Origin: Streptomyces ficellus
GTDB taxonomy: Bacteria; Actinomycetota; Actinomycetes; Streptomycetales; Streptomycetaceae
Length of the DNA stretch: 64,000 nucleotides
NCBI RefSeq assembly: GCF_030406405.1
Contig: NZ_JAUEPL010000002.1
Location: forward strand, 1 to 64,000
Reading direction: 5' to 3'
Shown here: in pieces, positions 9,201 to 17,200 of the stretch
How the letters are laid out: each line of letters opens with the position of its first letter
How positions within the stretch are numbered: position 1 is the stretch's first letter
Made by a program: the position numbers and the translations under genes
Notes under the pieces: model-generated
Database searches by the model: none
What the model was told of the DNA's origin: nothing
What the model saw: only the letters and a program-made list of their open reading frames with translations

Positions 9201-10089
9201 GCAGGACAATCGCGACATCACCCCGACGGGCAACTCGGGGGCGAGCGTCGCATCCCTCACCCAGCAGATGCTCGCCAATCCCCTGCCCGCCCCCGCTGTC
9301 GTCCCGCGCGGTCAGCCAAGGCCGCCGACGGTCAGCAACCTGACGCTGCCCCATGGCATTCAAGCGGTGCGGGAGAGAGGGTCCGTCGCCGATGCCTCCG
9401 GCATCATCTACCTTCCCGGTCTCCGCATGAGTGGCTACGACACCATGGGACGTCGCAGCGCCGCCTGGGGAACGGCGGAAGCGAACAGAGGGCTCTCACT
9501 TCTGGGAGATCTGTCCGATCTCAGTCCGGCGGACCTGGAGATACTTCAGGTGCTGCTCGTCCGGCAGACGGCAGAGTCCCACCGTTTTCTTCCCATGTAC
9601 GGGATTCCCGCGGTGGAGTTGCAGAACATCAGTCAGGGCGTCCCGGGCTGGGATTTCCCGCGGATCTTCACACGTGGGCCGATGACCGGCATGCAGGCGG
9701 TGAGTACGGTTCCGGGGGCACGGAGCCATCTGAACAGGGCGCCACGACTCCGTGCCATGACGGCGGCAGACCTGAGAAGGGTCCGCGAGCGGATCTCCCG
9801 GATCCCGCCACGGACCATGGAAAGCCGGTGGAACCGGCGGATGGGCGCCGCACGGGGGATGACCCGCGAGGAGTTCGAAGCCGCCCAGGCGACACGGCTC
9901 GGCCTCGTGGAGCGCATGTACAACACGCTCTCGGCTTTCGCCGGCATCGACGATGTGTACGCGCTGACAGGAGACAAACCGGCAGTGATAAGGGAGCTCA
10001 TCGAGCAACTGCACATCAGGCTCGGGGATGAGGAATTCCTGCTGAACGTCTACGCCGTAAACAACCGAAGGAATACGAGAAGTTCATGA
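3286..10089 (+). CDS. Giant eCIS-core (DUF4157) protein with tape-measure-like core and variable C-terminal putative toxin
   Basis: A 2267-residue mosaic. Residues about 40-118 are the eCIS core domain DUF4157 (PLDLSVRRELEERLGHDFS, then HELLHTVQ at 110-117 with the HExxH motif). An RVRGEE hexapeptide repeat lies at about 298-344. A long disordered Gly/Ala/Pro/Glu region reaches about 1160. A Lys/Glu/Arg-rich coiled coil spans about 1165-1290. Amphipathic and hydrophobic helices at about 1290-1625 resemble tape-measure or pore-forming segments (VMSAVKAIMDFALGLLNALG; GVVALLELAYEALLSGV). A Pro/Arg/Lys-rich linker reaches about 1880, followed by a roughly 385-residue C-terminal domain I do not recognise. 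DUF4157 proteins are cargo or structural partners loaded into eCIS particles. The modular C-terminus followed by a small ATGA-overlapping gene suggests a polymorphic effector with its immunity protein. Confidence 0.85.
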   Translation: MSTSRAQDARTAAQGERRRKRKERSASASRTPEPRDIVSGAGQPLDLSVRRELEERLGHDFSRVRLHTDRDAGALTDMLGADAVAVGQDIFFRAGAYRPGTVDGQRLLAHELLHTVQNPEGLGALRAGRDLGAVSLPQESVEREAESAARNLVREAGTSPEVGPGHVTPGWLRYATVDADRRRLEEMDPASLLDRLANGVVRSLRGDPQDRSKRVRTQLARLSEEMQDAVLDRLGVRLLSSEHEHLIELVEETEEADLQEQDTSETPGALPDAVERLEDDRERASRRQEAPRDGENARVREEERVRGEERVRGEERVRGEERVRGEERVRGEERVRGEERVPEEARGPEGERGSSSGGRDPRAGRPGARRPGSQRPGGGGAPAASGSRGRSAETPVRGGGSRAGAGTGTAANAAGGGSASRSGQEKGGREQIGGKDTEGKEPGEAPAPGTEESAAKNRPGAAEPLVAGERPAKEDEREDGGGKRAGVEPGPLLKTADPGARSTLEGKRRQDEQAADEDPFSLETGVEGELGAPGEEEGEREESAWDTELKPEDFVPEADPDVSGVPTVDRLSQGSGAAQQMPSFPQPPPTKAEQVQARREEEDAREARSDDEEAPAPAPGADGAADSSGAATGAGNLGAPALRAAPPVAGRATAPEATGLGESGEKGPKPGTGGEDREQAEGEASQRQAEAAAVPGPDAEPTTPAAERQQTERAAASSGSSSPQEQSPAAGSTGSTGSQSAGSSGAAPTASATTGVAASPSADRSEGSPGGGAGSAGSAGPGGPGGSVERHTDSSPARDSHVSGAGGTGQGSTAADAPVPAPSTADSAPAPSPARAPAPAPSRPAGPAPRTKGGGGGTRRASGGGGGGGRARAAAAAKPKQDPAPPNLSRVSPEAGLSSAAKLKPHRALEALGGVNGAVDRTVGDEHRALRSAPPTMERPVGAPQTLHGAPTTSAPGQYSADPAATVDAPEKEKAEVEGEQTPEGEIPGMDIEEPSTLQGLLAGGAQLIAGAVNGLGKLVGADEDIIDSDALVRWILDLPTEDEMLAKASVGTAPGVGLEGETGGRAAEQGTEVDSKGNELHAAGRDDAARPLGEDQVYPDVPKETLASKVPGAQGGQGAGGGAGGAGGAAAGRIPPEAVSEVAEHERGPQLQAAYGDGQKTMSDKRQVKDRDTRESQERHKQQVRSEIDANTRAQASEREKTRAEVARQREQWRTEQDRELKSLGTKKTEKVGKIRQEVQEKEKKTDQEVEDRRKNDEESIGKQNKDARDNAVRERQTAKESSGSWLSKAFDWIREKLIQLKNAIVGFFRRARQAVVQLITDFKGTVVRWIEEARQFIIDKFKEFTEALIQLAKDLLDAILDIANRIRNLIIRLRDAAIALVQRIADELKRMITELLNRIGRILSDILNALKEGLRLAVAAVMSAVKAIMDFALGLLNALGEWAMIAADIIVDPGAWLSGAKASAEDGAKNHLFREVTSAVKNWFNEKIQEVLGLPKEIFDALLRGGVSREQMAKEAWDAALPELPVIIGEVVVTKIIAKLIPGAGWVMAVIDALKAAWGALSEILKAFGAFMDYLKAVKGGNAGVLFAKAVASGVVALLELAYEALLSGVGKYVKKVGDRLRGVAANLKKPGAAKDSDRPKTPTAPNAPKDPTRPNPPDRPQATQKPDGRPADRPGRKEAEQARRKTEQAKDDLKKPARRTRPVRPRPTRSPARPDTRRPTPRPTRPDTRRPDTRGPDHDRDRETGPSRRTDAQDRDRTRPRREQEGTKPAPRRREPSPAERATSRARQTVKAALTRNRRAQRHLDRDNDRDNRRRRELDNTSRSLRDAYRRRRDLLREQQKKRQEQKRRQRDQRRKKENSEESKLERLRRIVARTTPRIRSRLKRGMSVGPMNAMLSVMRSWYRLTSLAKEGAGASKIWATLNPRLPSPPENAEPIREDAINVFAQYSEQARERVAEQQASNPSWQQAGQDNRDITPTGNSGASVASLTQQMLANPLPAPAVVPRGQPRPPTVSNLTLPHGIQAVRERGSVADASGIIYLPGLRMSGYDTMGRRSAAWGTAEANRGLSLLGDLSDLSPADLEILQVLLVRQTAESHRFLPMYGIPAVELQNISQGVPGWDFPRIFTRGPMTGMQAVSTVPGARSHLNRAPRLRAMTAADLRRVRERISRIPPRTMESRWNRRMGAARGMTREEFEAAQATRLGLVERMYNTLSAFAGIDDVYALTGDKPAVIRELIEQLHIRLGDEEFLLNVYAVNNRRNTRSS
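4177..4317 (+). repeat. 18-bp in-frame tandem repeat (RVRGEE)n
   Basis: About eight copies of an 18-bp unit of the form CGTGTTCGGGGGGAAGAA encode RVREEE, six RVRGEE and a final RVPEE. The inner copies are almost identical at the DNA level, which implies recent expansion and likely copy-number variation between strains. The unit is a multiple of three, so changes keep the frame. It lies in the disordered linker just after the DUF4157 domain. Confidence 0.95.
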
Positions 10090-10670
10090 GCCCCTTGCAT
10101 GTCACTCGCCGTCTGGTGCTGGAGGACAAGCCTCTCGACGACGTCACACGGGTGTTCTCCGGTGCGGGATACCCCCTTGTTGTGGACATCGACGAGCCGG
10201 AGCGGCGCGGTTTCCACCGGCAACGAGCCTGGGAGGTCATCGAAGGCGTCAGGGTCTTTTACGTCGAGGACTCCCTGTCCCAATGCGCCTTCGTGTACAC
10301 GGAGGGCTCCGACAAGGAAACGACCGAGGGGATGGAGCCGCTCCTGGAAACCCAGTTCCGTACGGTGAGCCTTGATCGCCTGCTTTCGGACCTGCCCGAT
10401 CCCGCGACCGCCACGGAAAGGGACAACCAGAAGATCCTCCGGGCGGGGCTTGGCGCGCCGAATGCTTGCGATCCGGCCTTTCTCGGCACGTTCACGCGCC
10501 TGTTGAGAAGTCCCGAACCACAGGTTCGCCTCGCCACCGCCTGGGCTCTCTCCTATTCGGCATGGCCGGAGGCACTGCCCGTCGTCCGAGAAGCCATGGC
10601 GATGGAGACCGACACGGACGTGCTGTCCGTGCTGGGAGCACTTAGGGAAGGCCTGGTGGAGAAGCGATGA
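10086..10670 (+). CDS. Putative immunity protein for the upstream eCIS effector
   Basis: A 194-residue soluble protein starting inside the stop codon of the giant gene (ATGA) and overlapping the next gene's start the same way. The N-terminal half (LVLEDKPLDDVTRVFSGAGYPLVVDI) is unrecognised. The last 60 residues look like HEAT/Armadillo-type helical repeats (RLATAWALSYSAWPEALPVVREAMA, TDVLSVLGALREGL). Codon choice is noticeably less GC-rich than in the structural genes, matching the end of the effector gene and differing from the flanking baseplate genes, as expected for a laterally exchanged toxin-immunity cassette. It has no counterpart in standard eCIS gene lists. An alternative is a loading adaptor for the effector. 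Confidence 0.5.
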   Translation: MSPLHVTRRLVLEDKPLDDVTRVFSGAGYPLVVDIDEPERRGFHRQRAWEVIEGVRVFYVEDSLSQCAFVYTEGSDKETTEGMEPLLETQFRTVSLDRLLSDLPDPATATERDNQKILRAGLGAPNACDPAFLGTFTRLLRSPEPQVRLATAWALSYSAWPEALPVVREAMAMETDTDVLSVLGALREGLVEKR

Positions 10671-11350
10671 CCCGCTACGCCGACATCCCCAAACCCATCC
10701 GCTCCGGCATCGTCATCGTCGACCCCGAGCGCGGCACGCCGCAGCGCATCATCGTGCTGCAGTTCAACCCCGACACCCTCGAACGCAGCCTCGCGCCCCA
10801 GGTGGCCGGGGGCGCGGGGGACGGGTCCGGGGGCGGGGGCGGTGGGGACCGGAATGAGGCGCTGCGTCTCAAGGGGCCCGCGCAGGAGACGTGGAAGTTC
10901 ACCGCCGAGATCGACGCCACCGATCAGTTCGAGGTGTCCGCGCCCGACGGGATCCATCCGCAGCTGGCGGTTCTGGAAATGCTGGTGCAGCCGACCGCCG
11001 CGCAGTTGCGGGAGGCCACGCGGCTCAGCAAGAAGGGCACCATCGAGATCAGCCCGATCGAGATGCCGCTGACCCTGTTCACGTGGGGCAGCAAGCGCGT
11101 CATGCCCGTTCGGCTGACGGAGCTGTCGATCAACGAGTCCGCCTTCGACGTGAACCTCAATCCGATACGGGCGTCGCTCGGCATCGGCATGAAGGTGCTC
11201 ACCGTCAGCGATCTGCCCGCCGGCCACCGCGGCGCCGAGCTGTACCTCGCGCATCTCGCGCAGAAGGAGCGCCTCGCCGGCGCCGCTCGCTCCGGCGGGC
11301 TGGGGGCGCTCGGGCTGACCGGGGCCGACATCGGAATGGGGAGGGTGTAG
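10667..11350 (+). CDS. CIS tube-adaptor protein (CIS_tube family)
   Basis: The 227-residue product has the family opening IVIVDPERGTPQRIIVLQFNPDTLERS. It continues with LKGPAQETWKFTAEIDATDQ, a block around DGIHPQLAVLEMLVQPT, then PLTLFTWGSKRVMPVRLTELSINESAFD. This is the contractile injection system tube/Pvc7-like adaptor family that joins the inner tube to the spike hub. In many loci the family carries a C-terminal LysM; here it ends with a Gly/Leu-rich tail and the LysM is a separate downstream gene. The ATG overlaps the preceding stop. A Gly-rich insertion at about residues 45-60 is lineage-specific. Confidence 0.88.
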   Translation: MTRYADIPKPIRSGIVIVDPERGTPQRIIVLQFNPDTLERSLAPQVAGGAGDGSGGGGGGDRNEALRLKGPAQETWKFTAEIDATDQFEVSAPDGIHPQLAVLEMLVQPTAAQLREATRLSKKGTIEISPIEMPLTLFTWGSKRVMPVRLTELSINESAFDVNLNPIRASLGIGMKVLTVSDLPAGHRGAELYLAHLAQKERLAGAARSGGLGALGLTGADIGMGRV

Positions 11351-11357
11351 GAGAAGC

Positions 11358-11732
11358 ATGACCCAGTCATACGAAAGCCCGCTGGACGCGATCCCGGGGG
11401 CGCACCCCTACCCCCGCTCCAGCCGGTACCACGACGCCGAGATCGGGGTGCACCGCGCCGCCGACGGCAGCGAGGTGCGTTACACCAAGCGCCGTCTGCT
11501 GCCGCCGCTGCCCGAGGAGCGGGACCGGGGCGAGGACACCGCGCCGCACACCGTGGGCAGCGGGGAGCGGCCGGACCAGCTGGCCCAGCGCTACTTCGGC
11601 GACCCCTCCCAGTGGTGGCGGATCGCGGACGCGAACCCGGTGCTCGATCCGTACGAGCTGACCGGCGAGCCCGGCCGGGAGATCGACGTCCCGCTGCCGG
11701 GTGGCGGGACGACCGGGGGCCTTCGTGGGTGA
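11358..11732 (+). CDS. LysM-domain eCIS protein
   Basis: A 124-residue protein. A Pro/Arg-rich N-terminus (about residues 1-60) contains YHDAEIGVHRAADGSEVRYTKRRLLPP, the motif typical of the eCIS base-plate LysM component. A single LysM follows (TVGSGERPDQLAQRYFGDPSQWWRIADANPVLDPYEL). LysM domains bind peptidoglycan; in CIS they sit at the hub-tube interface. A clear AGGAG lies just before ATG 11358, 7 bp after the adaptor gene. It appears to be the detached second half of the usual adaptor-LysM protein. Confidence 0.85.
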   Translation: MTQSYESPLDAIPGAHPYPRSSRYHDAEIGVHRAADGSEVRYTKRRLLPPLPEERDRGEDTAPHTVGSGERPDQLAQRYFGDPSQWWRIADANPVLDPYELTGEPGREIDVPLPGGGTTGGLRG

Positions 11733-12864
11733 CGAGTACGTCGGCGGCGGGCCCATCCATCTCACGCTCCAGATGGGCCCCAAACTCACCCGCCCCGTGC
11801 CGCAGGCGGTCAGCGAGGCGCTGCTGTCCGCCCAGATCACCAGCACGGCGGGCGAACGCAGCGGTTTTCAACTGGCGTTCGACCTCACCAAGAAGGGCGC
11901 GATCGTCGAGCGGCTGCTGCCGGAGGGGTTCTTCGACCCGCGTACCCGGGTCATCGTCTCGACGACCATCAAGGGCACGCCCACCGTCCTCCTCGACGGC
12001 CTGATCGTCCGCCAGGAGGTCGGGGCGAGCAATCAGCCCGGGCAGAGCACGCTGACCGTCACCGGCGAGGACCTGTCGGTCCTGATGGACCTGGAGGAGC
12101 GGACCGACCGCTTCCCCAACCTCTCCCCCGCCCAGCGCGTCAGCCGCATCCTCGCCAAGTACGTGGACTACGGCATCCAGCCGGAGGTCGTGCCCGAGCA
12201 GATCGCCCAGCCGCCCCGCCAGCAGTCGCGCGTGGAGTACCAGACGGCCACGGACCTCGCGTACGTCAATGAGCTGGCCCGCGCGAACGGTTACACGTTC
12301 TACCTGGAACCCGGTCCCGTACCGGGCCGGTCCCTCGCCTACTGGGGTCCCCAGCGCCGGCTGGGGCAGCGTCAGCACGCGCTGAACGTCAACATGGACG
12401 TCAACTCCACCGTCGACCAGCTCACCTTCGCGTACGACGGAGCCGCCCGCGAGGAACCGCAGGCCCGCTGGCAGAACCCGCTGTCACGGGAGTCGACCCT
12501 GCTCCCGCAGCCCGACATCAGCCCGCTGCGGCCCCCGCTGGGCCGCCGGGCGAGCCCCGCGCTCAAGCGCAAGCGCCTGCCGGGCACCGCGAAGATGGGG
12601 TTCGAGCGGGCGCGGGCCGAGGCGCTCGCCCGCGCCGCGACCTCCGCGGACGCCATCTCCGGCTCCGGGCAGCTCGACGTCAACCGCCACGGTTACGTGC
12701 TGCGGCCGCGCGAGCTGGTGGGGGTGCGCGGCGCCGGCATCACGTACGACGGCGACTACTACGTCACCTCCGTGACCCACAACCTCACGCCCGGCTCGTA
12801 CCGGCAGAACTTCACCCTCTCGCGCGAGGGGCTGATCGCGCGCGGCACCACCGTCCGCCCGTAG
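11725..12864 (+). CDS. Phage late control D / VgrG-like spike hub protein
   Basis: A 379-residue protein of the gpD/VgrG N-terminal hub family. Indicators are HLTLQMGPKLTRPVP at the start, RVSRILAKYVDYGIQPEV, and QQSRVEYQTATDLAYVNELARANGYTFYLEP in the region typical of gp27-like domains. The C-terminus has the second barrel (ADAISGSGQLDVNRHGYVL and YYVTSVTHNLTPGSYRQNFTLSREG). It forms the trimeric hub beneath the spike. I prefer GTG 11725, which overlaps the LysM gene by 8 bp; GTG 11701 is an in-frame alternative. The OB-fold spike portion is encoded separately downstream, so the VgrG-like function is split over two genes. Confidence 0.88.
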   Translation: MGDEYVGGGPIHLTLQMGPKLTRPVPQAVSEALLSAQITSTAGERSGFQLAFDLTKKGAIVERLLPEGFFDPRTRVIVSTTIKGTPTVLLDGLIVRQEVGASNQPGQSTLTVTGEDLSVLMDLEERTDRFPNLSPAQRVSRILAKYVDYGIQPEVVPEQIAQPPRQQSRVEYQTATDLAYVNELARANGYTFYLEPGPVPGRSLAYWGPQRRLGQRQHALNVNMDVNSTVDQLTFAYDGAAREEPQARWQNPLSRESTLLPQPDISPLRPPLGRRASPALKRKRLPGTAKMGFERARAEALARAATSADAISGSGQLDVNRHGYVLRPRELVGVRGAGITYDGDYYVTSVTHNLTPGSYRQNFTLSREGLIARGTTVRP

Positions 12865-12903
12865 CCCGACAGCGAAGACTCAGCGACAGCAGGAGCAGCC
12901 CGT

Positions 12904-13443
12904 ATGGCGCCAGCATCGAACAACCGCTTCCTCGGCAAGTTCCGGGGCCGGGTCGCGGACAACGACGATCCGCTGCGGATCGGCCGGATCACCGCGTACG
13001 TCCCCGACGTACTCGGTGACGAGGTGTCCACCTGGGCGATGCCCTGCTTTCCGTTCACGGGCAAGCAGGCCGGCCAGTATGTGATCCCGTCCGAAGGGGC
13101 GGGCGTGTGGATCGAGTTCGAGCAGGGCGACCCGAGTTACCCCATCTGGACGGGCTGCTGGTTCGGCGACCGGAGTGAGCTGCCGGCCGACGCCCTGGCG
13201 GGCGCCGAGCGCGACGCCCGGCCCGTCGTCATCGAGACGCAGGGCCACCACAAGATCGTGCTCTCCGACGATCCCGAGTCCGGGATCCTCCTCCAGGCCC
13301 CGGGGAGGGACGGGACCGGCCCCTCCATCCGGATCAACAGGGACGGGGTCCACATCGACAACGGGCAGGGGGCCTCGGTCCTGGTGTCCGGCGACCGGGT
13401 CGACATCAACCAGGGGCGGCTGACCGTGCCCAAGAAGCGCTAG
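12904..13443 (+). CDS. Baseplate assembly protein V (OB-fold spike, gp5-like)
   Basis: A 179-residue protein with the gpV/VgrG oligonucleotide-binding fold. It opens FLGKFRGRVADNDDPLRIGRI, then has TWAMPCFPFTG, GVWIEFEQGDPSYPIWTGCWFG and a C-terminal beta-helix-like run (IETQGHHKIVLSDDPESGI ... IHIDNGQGASVLVSGDRVDINQG) typical of membrane-piercing spikes. Together with the gpD-like hub it makes the central spike complex. GGAG lies at a normal distance before ATG. The family is firmly recognised from these motifs. Confidence 0.9.
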   Translation: MAPASNNRFLGKFRGRVADNDDPLRIGRITAYVPDVLGDEVSTWAMPCFPFTGKQAGQYVIPSEGAGVWIEFEQGDPSYPIWTGCWFGDRSELPADALAGAERDARPVVIETQGHHKIVLSDDPESGILLQAPGRDGTGPSIRINRDGVHIDNGQGASVLVSGDRVDINQGRLTVPKKR

Positions 13444-13520
13444 CGCGAAGCGACGCAGAGAGCAAGACGACAGCAAGACGAGAGCACGACGAGAAGAACC
13501 AAGAGACGGGGAGAGAGAGC

Positions 13521-13859
13521 TTGTCCGGGAATGTCATCCACGCGGGCACCCTGATCGGCTGCCCACACGGCGGCCGTGCCGGCGCCGCGCCCGCCCCGTC
13601 GCACAGTGTGCTGCTCGACAGCCTGCCTGCCGCGACCGGTGCGCTCGTCCACACCGTCACCGGCTGCCGCCACACGGTGGACGGGGTGCCGGTGCCGTGC
13701 ACCAGCGTCCGCTGGACCCCGGCGGCCGACAGCGTGCTGGTCGACGGGGCGCCGGTGCTGCTGGAGAGCACGCCGGGCCTGTGTTTCACGGCCGGCCTGG
13801 TGCCGCAGGGGCCACCGGTCATCACCACGGCGGCGGACCGGGGGGTGGCCTGCGGATGA
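13521..13859 (+). CDS. PAAR-like spike tip protein (Pvc10-type)
   Basis: A 112-residue protein with GNVIHAGTLIGCPHGG near the start, CRHTVDGVPVPCTSVRW in the middle and TPGLCFTAG near the end. Regularly spaced Cys and His residues are consistent with a metal-stabilised PAAR-like cone capping the spike. The start is a TTG preceded by the strong purine run GGGGAGAGAG; no ATG or GTG gives a better fit. It ends in an ATGA overlap with the gp25 gene. The 77 bp before it are an unusual purine-rich tract with repeated AGCAAGACGA-like words. Confidence 0.75.
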   Translation: MSGNVIHAGTLIGCPHGGRAGAAPAPSHSVLLDSLPAATGALVHTVTGCRHTVDGVPVPCTSVRWTPAADSVLVDGAPVLLESTPGLCFTAGLVPQGPPVITTAADRGVACG

Positions 13860-14239
13860 GGACGAGGGCCGCGCGTACCGACATCGCCTTCCCGTTCCGT
13901 GTCGACGCACGGGGCCGGACGGCGCACGCGGAGTACGACGAGCATGTCCGGGACCTGGTCGAGCAGTTGCTGTTCACCAGCCCCGGCGAGCGGGTGATGC
14001 GCCCCGACTTCGGCTGCGGACTGCTCGACCTGGTGTTCACGCCCAACAGTCCCGAACTGGCTTCGGCCCTGGAGCTGTCGGTGCAGGCCTCGCTGCAGCG
14101 GTGGCTGGGCGAGCTGATCGAGGTGGAGGCCCTGGATGTGGTGAGCGAGGAGAACGTGGTCCGGGTGTACCTGCGCTATGTGGTGCGCTCCACCGGGAGC
14201 CGGCGCGACGACGCGTTCGAGGGGAGCGGCCCGGCATGA
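13856..14239 (+). CDS. GPW/gp25 baseplate wedge protein
   Basis: A 127-residue gp25-like protein. Diagnostic features are the N-terminal TDIAFPFRVD, then VEQLLFTSPGERVMRPDFGCGLLDLVF and a closing EALDVVSEENVVRVYLRYVV. gp25 initiates sheath assembly on the baseplate in T4, T6SS and eCIS, and the conserved Glu/Arg of the ExxR-type core (GERVMRPDFGC) is visible. ATGA overlaps at both ends show tight coupling with the PAAR-like and baseplate J genes. Confidence 0.9.
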   Translation: MRTRAARTDIAFPFRVDARGRTAHAEYDEHVRDLVEQLLFTSPGERVMRPDFGCGLLDLVFTPNSPELASALELSVQASLQRWLGELIEVEALDVVSEENVVRVYLRYVVRSTGSRRDDAFEGSGPA

Positions 14240-17200
14240 ACGGCACACGCGACAGGCGCGCGAAGGTACGCGCGGCGCAGCTGGGCGGCGTGGACGCCGT
14301 CGAGGTCGGGGACGACGGGCTGACGCTGGTGGTCACCTTCCTCGGCAAGGCCCCCGAGGGCCTGTGCCCGCGGAACATCCGCATCGACGGGGGCCGCCGG
14401 ATCACCGGGATCGAGGCGGTCGAGGTGTCCGTCGAACGCGAGGAGGACCCGGAGCTGGACGACACGCTGGTGGTCACGCTGGACCGTACCGGCGACTCCT
14501 CCCGCTACCGGCTCTCGGTCGTGGACACCGATCCGTACGGACGGCCGGGCACGGAGCCGTTTCCCGGCTTCGACCAGCGGTACTACACGGCCGAGTTCAC
14601 CTTCCGGCCGGACTGCCCGGCCCCGTTCGACTGCCAGGACGAGCAGGGTGAGGGCGAGCCGCCCGTGCACCTTCCGGCGCCCGTCATCGACTACACGGCG
14701 CGGGACTACGACACGGTCCGCACGCTGATCCTGAACCGGCTGGCGCTGACCACCCCGGGCTGGGCCGAGCGCAATGCCGCCGACCTCGGCAGCACCCTGG
14801 TCGAGCTGCTGGCCCACACCGCCGACCGGATCAGCTACCAGCAGGACGCGGTGGCCACGGAGGCGTACCTCGACACGGCCCGCCGCCGGGTGTCCGTGCG
14901 CCGGCATGTGCGGCTCATCGACTATCCGATGCACGACGGCGTCAACGCCCGCGCGTTGGTGACGGTGGAGACCGTACGCGAAGTGACGCTGCTGCCGGGC
15001 ACGTTCCGCTTCGCCGCCGTGGACGTACGCACGCTGGGGCCGCGCGACCGGCCGGAGATCGGCACCGTCATCGAGGACCGGGACCTCGCCGTGCTGGACG
15101 AGCGCGGGTCGGTGGAGGTGTTCGAGCCGGTCCTGGCGGCGGAGCCGCTGGTGCTGCGCCCCGCGCACAACACGGTCCGCTTCTGGACCTGGGGCGGCGA
15201 GGTGTGCGTCCTGCCCAAGGGGGCCACGGCCGCGACGCTGCGCGACGAGTGGGCGGACGAGGAGTGCTCGGTGCGGGCGCTGGCGCTGGCGCCGGGCGAT
15301 CTGCTGCTGATCGAGGAGGTGCGGGGGGTGCGGTCCGGGACGCCGGGCGACGCCGATCCGGCGCACCGGCAGGCCGTACGCCTCACGTCCGTGACCCCGG
15401 TCGTGGACCGGCTGGCCGGCCGGCCGGTGCTGGAGGTGACGTGGGCGGAGCAGGACGCGCTCACCTTCCCCGTGTGCCTGGCCACGCGCGGCGGCCCGGG
15501 CTGCGAGCCCGTCGAGGACGTGAGCGTGGCGCGCGGCAACGTCGTCCTCGTGGACCACGGACGGTCGCTGACGTTCTGCGGCGGTACGCCGGAGACGGTG
15601 ACCGTGCCGCCGGTGCCGGCGGTTCTCGGGGCGTGCGAACCGTCCGGCTTCGGCTGCTGGGACGGTGGCCGGGGCAACGCCCCCGCCGAGCTCATCCACG
15701 CGCGGCTGTCCCAGACGCGCGCCGGGCGGCTGCTGACGGCTCATCAGATACGGGAGTTGTTCACCGTCGTCGGCGAGGACGCGACCACCCGCGCCGGTCT
15801 CGGGCTGGAACTGGCCGGCCGGCGCCGCGAGAAGGTGGTGCCCGGCACGGCGTACGCCCAGGCCGAGGCGCTCCACACGCTGCTGGCGCAGGTGGTGTAC
15901 CCCGGCATCACCCCGCGCTTCAGGCCCGTGCTGCACCGCTCCCCCGTCGCGCAGTGCGTGCCCTTCCCCGAGCCGCGCCACGTCTCGGCCGGGCAGGCCG
16001 GGCACCTGGCGGCGATCCCGGGCCGGGTCAGGGCCCGGCTGGTCGAGCTGTGGCGCGGCGCCCGCGACCGCGACGGGCTGTCGGAGCCGGAGATCGCCGA
16101 GCTGACCGTGCTGTTCGGGCTGCGGGTGCTGGAGCGTCTGGAGCTGCGCCGGCACCCAGTGCGGGCGCTGCGCGAGCTGCTGCACCGCAGCGAGCGGCTG
16201 CTGGCCGCCAAGCTGCGCCGCTTGGAGGTGCTGGCGGCCCGGGCCCGGGCGGGCGCGGTGCTGGACGGTTCGATCGCCTGGGAGATCGCCCATACCTGGG
16301 GGCCCGCCTACGCGGCGGGGCTGCACCCGGACGAGCCGGTGCTGCGGGGGCCCGCCGCGGCGCTCGCGCCGGACCCCCGGGACGCGCTGCCCGCGGTGAC
16401 CGTCGTGGACGGTGACGAGACGTGGACGCCGAAGCGGGACCTGCTCGCCAGCGGCCCGCGCGAGCGGCACTTCGTCGGTGAGCTGGAGGACGACGGGCGG
16501 ATCGCCCTGCGCTTCGGCGACGGAACGCACGGCGCGCGGCCCCGGCCGGGGGCCCGGCTGGAGCTGCGCTACCGGCTCGGCGGCGGCACGGCGGGCAACG
16601 TCGGCGCCGAGGCCATCAACCACCTGGTGCTCTGCCGTGACCCCGGGGAGTCCGACGCCGGGGCGCCGCTGCCGGTGGCGGGGGTACGCAACCCGCTGCC
16701 CGCCGTCGGCGGCACCGATCCCGAACCGCTGGAACGGGTACGCCAGTCGGCCCCGCTGGAGCTGAAGCGCTCGCGGCTGCGCGCCGTCACCGCCGAGGAC
16801 TACGCGGCGCTGGCCGCCGGGCTTCCGGGGGTGCAGCGCGCGGCGGCGGAGATCCGCTGGACCGGCAGTGTGCGCGAGGCGCACATCGCGGTCGACGCGC
16901 TGGGCAGCGGTGACCCGTCCCCGGAGCTGCTGGACTCGGTGGCGTACGCCCTGGAGCGCTACCGCCGGATCGGTCACGACCTGGTGGTCGGCCCGGCCCG
17001 GCACGTACCGCTGGACATCGCGCTCACCGTGTGCGCCGCGCCCGGCCACCAGCACGGGCAGATCCTGGCCGAGCTCTACCGGCTGCTCGGCAGCCGCCGG
17101 CTGCCCGGCGGGCGGCTCGGGTTCTTCCACCCCGACGCGCTGTCGTTCGGCGAACCGGTGCGGCTGAGCCGGCTGGTGGCCGTGGCGGCGGCCGTCCCGG

